A stretch of 64,000 bases of DNA, taken from NCBI RefSeq assembly GCF_003071345.1, contig NZ_QCYK01000002.1:1922001-1986000 (forward strand), given 5' to 3'. Below, piece by piece: positions 59,623-64,000 of the stretch; the first letter of the stretch is position 1, and each line of letters opens with the position of its first letter. Both the position numbers and the translations under genes were made by a program. This stretch comes from Chitinophaga parva. GTDB taxonomy: Bacteria; Bacteroidota; Bacteroidia; Chitinophagales; Chitinophagaceae. The notes under the pieces are model-generated. The model did not search any database. It had not been told where the DNA came from and was given only the letters and a program-made list of their open reading frames with translations.

Positions 59623-59644
59623 GGGGCTGTTACCATGCAGCCCC
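59623..59644 (+). promoter_or_regulatory. Intercistronic hairpin between susD and GH30 genes
   Basis: A perfect 7-bp GC-rich stem (59623-59629 with 59638-59644, 8-base loop) preceded by T-runs, with a weak ATTTTA after it. It lies in the 62-base gap between susD and the GH30 gene and could act as partial terminator or protect the susCD 3' end. Confidence 0.5.
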
Positions 59645-59665
59645 ATTTTATAAAACGGACCAGAC

Positions 59666-61180
59666 ATGCATGCTTTACGCGCTACCGCGCTATTTTTTAG
59701 TTGTTTTACCGCGACTGCAGCCGCCGCACAGGTACAGGTGACCATTGATGCCGGCCAGCCCAAGCAGGTGATAGACCACTTTGGTGCCTCAGATGCCTGG
59801 ACCTGCCAGTTTGCAGGGCAGTGGCCCGATGCGCAGCGCAATGAAATGGCCGACCTGCTTTTCAGTATGGATACCAGCGCCACCGGCCAGCCCAAAGGCA
59901 TCGCTCTTTCTCTCTGGCGGTTCAACCTGGGCGCTGGTTCTGCGGAGCAGGGCGATGCCAGCGGCATACACGATGAGTGGCACCGCACGGAATCATTCCT
60001 GCAAAAGGATGGCTCGTACGACTGGAGCAAACAAGCCGGCCAACTATGGTTCCTGCAGGCAGCCAAAGCCCGCAAAGTGCCGCAGTTCCTGGCTTTCATC
60101 AATTCGCCCAATGTGCAGTTCACCGCCAATGGCAAAGCCGGTGCGGACAAAGGCCAATGCAATATTCTGCCGTCACAATACGAGGCCTCCGCAAAGAACA
60201 TTGCCACCAGCCTGGCGGGTGTACAAAGAAAGCTGGGCATCACGTTCCATTATTTCAGCCCGGTAAATGAGCCCCAGTGGGACTGGAGCGATCCCAAACA
60301 GGAGGGATGCCCTTATACCAATGCGCAGATCTTTGGTGTGACCAAAGCGGTGAGCAAAGCCCTGCTGGCGCAAAAACTGCCTGCCAGGATCCTGCTCACA
60401 GAGTGCGCAAAAATGAATTACCTCTATGCCCTGGATGATAAGCCGGATAAGGGAAAGCAGGTACAGGCCTTTTTTGGTAAAAGCTCCCCTTACTATACCG
60501 GCGGCCTGCCCAATGTGCTGCATACCATTGCTTCCCACAGCTATTTCACCACCTCGCCCTATGCTACGGCCACGGATGTACGAAATCATGTAGCCGCCGC
60601 CGTGGCGGAGGTGCCGGGCCTGACCTTCTGGCAATCCGAATACTGCATCCTGGGTGATAATGATGGTGAGATCAATGGCCAGCACCGCGACCTGGGCATG
60701 CACGCGGCCTTGTACATGGCCCGCGTGATCCATTACGACCTGGCCATTGCCAATGCCGCCTCCTGGCAATGGTGGCTGGCCATTTCCAATGGTGATTACA
60801 AAGATGGCCTGGTGTACATTGATAAAAGTAAAACAGGCGGGGAGGTGCACAGCAGTAAGATGATGTGGGTGCTGGGCAACTACAGCCGGTTCATCCGCCC
60901 GGGCAGCCACCGCATAGCCGCTACCCTGGCGGATAGCAGCCTGGCCAAGGATCTCATGGTCTCCGCTTACCTGCAGGGTAAGGAACTGGTAACGGTGGTA
61001 GTGAATGACAATGCTGATCCCGTAACCTTATCACTGCACTATAAACACCTGCAACCCGGTCACCTGCGCAGTTATACCACGGCAGACGGTAAGGAGCTGG
61101 AGCCCGCCGCAGTGGCCGATGACAAACAGATAACCATTCCCGCCCGCGCCGTAGTAACCCTCACCGGCAGGGCACTTTAA
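59666..61180 (+). CDS. GH30-family glycoside hydrolase
   Basis: A 504-residue exported enzyme (signal peptide ending TAAAAQ). TIM barrel with acid/base Glu in FSPVNEPQWDW and nucleophile Glu in FWQSEYCILGDN, then a C-terminal beta side domain (about 420-504). The NEPQWDW motif and length are close to the GH30 branch with endo-beta-1,6-galactanases; xylanase or glucosidase activity cannot be excluded. With GH35 downstream, a galactan is the likeliest substrate. Stop and next start are 3 bases apart. Confidence 0.88.
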   Translation: MHALRATALFFSCFTATAAAAQVQVTIDAGQPKQVIDHFGASDAWTCQFAGQWPDAQRNEMADLLFSMDTSATGQPKGIALSLWRFNLGAGSAEQGDASGIHDEWHRTESFLQKDGSYDWSKQAGQLWFLQAAKARKVPQFLAFINSPNVQFTANGKAGADKGQCNILPSQYEASAKNIATSLAGVQRKLGITFHYFSPVNEPQWDWSDPKQEGCPYTNAQIFGVTKAVSKALLAQKLPARILLTECAKMNYLYALDDKPDKGKQVQAFFGKSSPYYTGGLPNVLHTIASHSYFTTSPYATATDVRNHVAAAVAEVPGLTFWQSEYCILGDNDGEINGQHRDLGMHAALYMARVIHYDLAIANAASWQWWLAISNGDYKDGLVYIDKSKTGGEVHSSKMMWVLGNYSRFIRPGSHRIAATLADSSLAKDLMVSAYLQGKELVTVVVNDNADPVTLSLHYKHLQPGHLRSYTTADGKELEPAAVADDKQITIPARAVVTLTGRAL

Positions 61181-61183
61181 ACG

Positions 61184-62998
61184 ATGAATAAGATGAAGAA
61201 ACTTTGCTTGCTGTGGCTTTGCCTGGCGCTTGGAAGTGGCCTGCATGCGCAGCATACCTTCTCGCTGGGCGATAGTACTTTTTTGCTGGATGGAAAAGAT
61301 TTCCAGATGATCTCGGGTGAAATGCATTACACCCGCATTCCCCGCGAGGCCTGGCGCCAGCGCCTGCACATGGCCAGGGCTATGGGATTGAATACCATTG
61401 GCACCTATGTATTCTGGAATGTGCACGAGCCGGAGAAAGGGAAATTTGATTTCACCGGCAACAATGATATTGCCGCCTTTGTGCGCATGGCCAAAGAAGA
61501 AGGCCTGTATGTAGTGCTGCGCCCCAGCCCGTACGTGTGCGCGGAGTGGGAGTTTGGCGGTTACCCTTACTGGTTGCAAAATGAAAAGGGCCTGGTGGTG
61601 CGCAGCCAGGAAAGTAAATATGTAAAAGAATACGCCGCTTATTTAAAGGCAGTGGGCAGGCAATTACAACCTTTGCTGGTAACGCATGGGGGCAACATCC
61701 TCATGGTGCAGATAGAGAATGAATATGGTTCCTATGGCCATGACTCCGTGTACCTGGCCATGAACAGAGACCTGTTCCGCCGTGCAGGCTTTGACGGTAT
61801 CCTCTTCACCTGCGATCCGGCAGGAGCCTTGCCCGACGGGCATTTGCGAGGCCTGATGCCCGCCGTGAACGGCAGTGAAACCCCGGAGCACATCAAGTCC
61901 CTGGTGCGCAAATACCATGATGGCAAAGGGCCTTTCTATGTAGCAGAATGGTATCCTGCCTGGTTCGACTGGTGGGGCGCCGCACACCACCGCGTGAACG
62001 CCGCTTTCTACGCCGGCAAGCTGGATACCTTGCTGGGTGCGGGCATTTCTGTGAATATGTACATGTTTCACGGTGGCACCACCCGCGGCTTCATGAATGG
62101 CGCCAATTATAGTGATGAAAGCCCCTACGAGCCACAGATCAGCAGTTATGATTATGATGCGCCACTGGACGAAGCAGGCAATGCCACGGAGAAGTTCCGC
62201 ATCTTCCGCGCCGTGATTGAAAAGCACTTGCCAGCGGGTACATCATTGCCGCCCGTTCCTGCTGCAAAGCCCGTGATCAGTATCCCGCCCATGGAGTTGA
62301 AAACATTTGCCACACTGGGCCAGCTGGTAAGCGCCCCCGTTAGCAGCGGGCAGCCCCTCACCTTTGAACAGCTGCACCAGCCCTACGGCTTTGTATTGTA
62401 CCGCACCACCGTGCAGGGTGGCGCAGGTCTCTTAAAGATACCCGGCCTCCGCGACTACGCAGTGATCATGGCCAATGGCCGCACCATTGCCACCCTGGAC
62501 CGCCGCCACGCGGAGGACAGCATCCAGCTGGAACTGCCGCAAGGCACGGTACAACTGGATATCCTGGTAGAGAACCTGGGCCGCATCAACTTTGGCCCTT
62601 ACCTGCTCAAAAACGAGAAAGGCATTGTAGGCAACGTATATTTCCAGGGCCGGGCGCTCCGCCACTGGCAGCAGTTCCAGCTGCCCTTTAACAACGTGCC
62701 CACCAGTGCCCGGGGCAGGGCCACCGGTGATCAACCCGTACTCAAAAAAGCCACCTTCACCCTTACCCAAACCGGCGATACTTACCTGGACATGCGTAAC
62801 TGGGGCAAAGGCATCGCCTGGATAAATGGTCACAACCTGGGCCGCTACTGGCAGGTAGGTCCGCAGCAAACCCTCTACGTTCCGGCAGCGTGGCTGAAGA
62901 AGGGCAGCAATGAAGTAGTAGTATTTGAGTTATTAAAACCGGGGAATACGACATTGGAAGGCATTGATCATGCCATCCTGGATGTCTTGAAAAAGTAG
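61184..62998 (+). CDS. GH35 beta-galactosidase
   Basis: A 604-residue exported enzyme (signal peptide ending GLHAQ). GH35 barrel (about 25-345) with GTYVFWNVHEPEKG, the acid/base Glu in LMVQIENEYGSYG and nucleophile Glu in YVAEWYPAWFDWWG, followed by two beta domains, the last with INGHNLGRYWQVGPQQTLYVP. It removes terminal beta-galactose from oligosaccharides, completing degradation started by the GH30. It is the last PUL gene before the inverted-repeat terminator region. Confidence 0.95.
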   Translation: MNKMKKLCLLWLCLALGSGLHAQHTFSLGDSTFLLDGKDFQMISGEMHYTRIPREAWRQRLHMARAMGLNTIGTYVFWNVHEPEKGKFDFTGNNDIAAFVRMAKEEGLYVVLRPSPYVCAEWEFGGYPYWLQNEKGLVVRSQESKYVKEYAAYLKAVGRQLQPLLVTHGGNILMVQIENEYGSYGHDSVYLAMNRDLFRRAGFDGILFTCDPAGALPDGHLRGLMPAVNGSETPEHIKSLVRKYHDGKGPFYVAEWYPAWFDWWGAAHHRVNAAFYAGKLDTLLGAGISVNMYMFHGGTTRGFMNGANYSDESPYEPQISSYDYDAPLDEAGNATEKFRIFRAVIEKHLPAGTSLPPVPAAKPVISIPPMELKTFATLGQLVSAPVSSGQPLTFEQLHQPYGFVLYRTTVQGGAGLLKIPGLRDYAVIMANGRTIATLDRRHAEDSIQLELPQGTVQLDILVENLGRINFGPYLLKNEKGIVGNVYFQGRALRHWQQFQLPFNNVPTSARGRATGDQPVLKKATFTLTQTGDTYLDMRNWGKGIAWINGHNLGRYWQVGPQQTLYVPAAWLKKGSNEVVVFELLKPGNTTLEGIDHAILDVLKK

Positions 62999-63000
62999 AC

Positions 63001-63045
63001 GTACAACGTACAGCGTACAACGTACAACGTACAACGTACAGCGTA
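63001..63045 (+). repeat. Left arm: 7-bp tandem repeat array
   Basis: Six exact or near-exact heptamers, GTACAAC or GTACAGC (order A,G,A,A,A,G where the sixth base varies), plus GTA. The first 32 bases are inverted exactly at 63101-63132. It starts only two bases after the GH35 stop codon. Confidence 0.95.
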
Positions 63046-63059
63046 TGTTCTCTAATAAA

Positions 63060-63095
63060 AAAAGGGCGCGAAGTGGATGCTTCGCGCTTTTCTAT
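63060..63095. terminator. Terminator inside the inverted repeat
   Basis: An 8-bp stem (63066-63073 with 63080-63087) with an A-run before and TTTTCTATTTT after; it can act for both the GH35 gene and the convergent esterase-like gene. It is the centre of the larger 32-bp inverted repeat. Confidence 0.82.
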
Positions 63096-63100
63096 TTTAA

Positions 63101-63132
63101 GTACGTTGTACGTTGTACGCTGTACGTTGTAC
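63101..63132 (-). repeat. Right arm: inverted copy of the heptamer array
   Basis: This is the exact reverse complement of 63001-63032, made of GTTGTAC and GCTGTAC units. It ends 8 bases before the stop codon of the convergent esterase-like gene. Confidence 0.95.
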
Positions 63133-63139
63133 AATTTCC

Positions 63140-64000
63140 TCAATAATTCAACGCCTTAATAAATTCTCCCCGCAGCTTGGCTACCTGGTCTGCATAGCCA
63201 TGGTCTATCCAGATGTAATGTTCGGCACCGGCCAGGCCGTGAAACTCAATGCCGGCGGCGCCTGCGCGCTCCATTTTGTCTACAAAAAGAGATGCGTTGG
63301 TGTAGGGGGAAAGCCTGTCATTCATGCCGTGAATGATCAGGGCAGGAGGGAAGTTGTTTTGTATAAGATAAAGCGGGGAAATGCTTTTGACCAGCAACGG
63401 GTTCCGCTGGTCTTTCCGCACCCAGGCTACGGCGCTGTCATTGAGGTCATAGGTGGCGGCGTTTACCAGCAGGGCATTGGGGCGGGGGCTGTAATGCAGA
63501 TCGTCCGTGGATTCATTCCATTGGTTGGCCAGGACGGTGCAAAGGGCCAGGTGGCCGCCGGCCGCATTGCCGGAGGCTACAATTTTATTGGTGTCAATAT
63601 TATATTCCGAGGAGTGCTGGCGTAACCAGCGGATGGCGGAGCGCGCATCTTTTACGGCGGCAAAGGGCAGGGTGCCGTGGCGGTCGTACGTGCGGTATTC
63701 CACGGCGCAGGCTACCCAGCCGGCTTGTTTGGCAAAACCATGACAGGTGGCAAAAGACCAGTCAGGCTTGCCTTCACTCCATCCACCGCTGTGAAAATAT
63801 ACGATCACGGGGCGCGGCTTGTGCTGGCGCAGGCTGTCCGGTAAAAAGAGGTGGATGTCCAGGTTGAAAGGCCCTACCGTCTTGTAAGTGCGGATCACGT
63901 GGTCTGCACGCCCCGCCTGCTGTTCCTTGTATTGTTTGGTAACGAGGTTCAGGTAATTGGTGTCCCTGCAGGATGCAAGGAAGGCTTCGTAAATGGAGTC
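63140..64000 (-). CDS. Esterase/lipase-like alpha/beta-hydrolase lacking the nucleophile Ser (5' truncated)
   Basis: The visible 286 residues run off the window end in frame (the codon at 64000-63998 is internal). The fold matches BD-FAE/HSL-type esterases: oxyanion region YFHSGGWSEGK, acid in HGMNDRLSPY and catalytic His in AGAEHYIW. The nucleophile elbow, normally G-x-S-A-G-G-H-L, reads SGNAAGGHLAL: GCG (Ala) replaces the expected Ser codon. Acid and His are kept. It may be an inactive or binding protein, or a one-base mutation has inactivated it. The convergent orientation to the PUL suggests it is a separate unit. Confidence 0.85.
   Translation of the reverse strand, partial: DSIYEAFLASCRDTNYLNLVTKQYKEQQAGRADHVIRTYKTVGPFNLDIHLFLPDSLRQHKPRPVIVYFHSGGWSEGKPDWSFATCHGFAKQAGWVACAVEYRTYDRHGTLPFAAVKDARSAIRWLRQHSSEYNIDTNKIVASGNAAGGHLALCTVLANQWNESTDDLHYSPRPNALLVNAATYDLNDSAVAWVRKDQRNPLLVKSISPLYLIQNNFPPALIIHGMNDRLSPYTNASLFVDKMERAGAAGIEFHGLAGAEHYIWIDHGYADQVAKLRGEFIKALNY

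Noticed and set aside
62763..63143. 126-codon minus-strand frame across the heptamer arrays
   Set aside because: The repetitive peptide (YVVRCTLYAVRCT type) comes from reading the 7-bp repeat; it is not a protein domain.

Overview
The window looks like a chromosomal segment of a Chitinophagaceae-type member of the Bacteroidota. Evidence: two SusC/SusD pairs, a one-polypeptide hybrid two-component regulator, GH92/GH78/GH35/GH30 enzymes, a secreted repeat protein with a type IX-secretion-like C-terminus, and promoters with a TAnnTTTG -7 element. I see no rRNA, tRNA, CRISPR array, transposase or phage gene.

Layout. 0-1.2 kb: a class I terpene cyclase. 1.3-5.3 kb: small membrane proteins, a nuclease remnant, and an OmpR-type two-component pair divergent from a thioredoxin-fold lipoprotein-like gene, with 10-bp-phased direct repeats between them. 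5.4-11.7 kb: a compact sulfur/persulfide island (TauE/SafE exporter, Crp/Fnr regulator, MBL-rhodanese persulfide dioxygenase-like enzyme, single-domain rhodanese, DUF2892 protein, porin, two YeeE/YedE-type transporters). 12-19 kb: quinone-oxidoreductase-like MDR, HxlR regulator with DUF1826 partner, DHFR-like reductase, AlkB-like dioxygenase, Lrp regulator, DUF2200, sialidase-fold and SGNH enzymes. 19-29 kb: Kup transporter, decarboxylase-like amidohydrolase, second sialidase-fold protein, sialate O-acetylesterase, small RNA-binding proteins, GH78 rhamnosidase. 29.5-36 kb: a 1736-residue repeat adhesin plus OmpA-family partner. 36-48 kb: DoxX-like, DUF1223, LytS/LytTR pair, a SusC/SusD pair, hydrolase, LuxR regulator, collagen-like lipoprotein. 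48.5-64 kb: GH92, then a polysaccharide utilization locus (HTCS, SusC, SusD, GH30, GH35, a truncated esterase-like gene).

Main results. (1) Five promoters of the sulfur island each carry a 14-bp GTGA(n6)TCAC-type operator whose centre lies exactly 35 bp from the centre of the -7 TTTG, matching a class II Crp-type activation geometry near -41.5; the Crp/Fnr gene inside the island is the obvious regulator and probably regulates itself. (2) A perfect 32-bp inverted repeat built of 7-bp units (GTACAAC/GTACAGC) surrounds the terminator after the GH35 gene. (3) The last hydrolase has Ala in place of the nucleophile Ser. (4) Several short gene remnants (FokI-like nuclease tail, molybdopterin-oxidoreductase tail, alpha/beta-hydrolase tail, a frameshifted small gene with its own terminator) lie in apparent intergenic gaps.

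The PUL at 50.7-64 kb most plausibly targets a beta-galactan such as arabinogalactan side chains (GH30 plus GH35). This is inferred from family combination, not shown by sequence.
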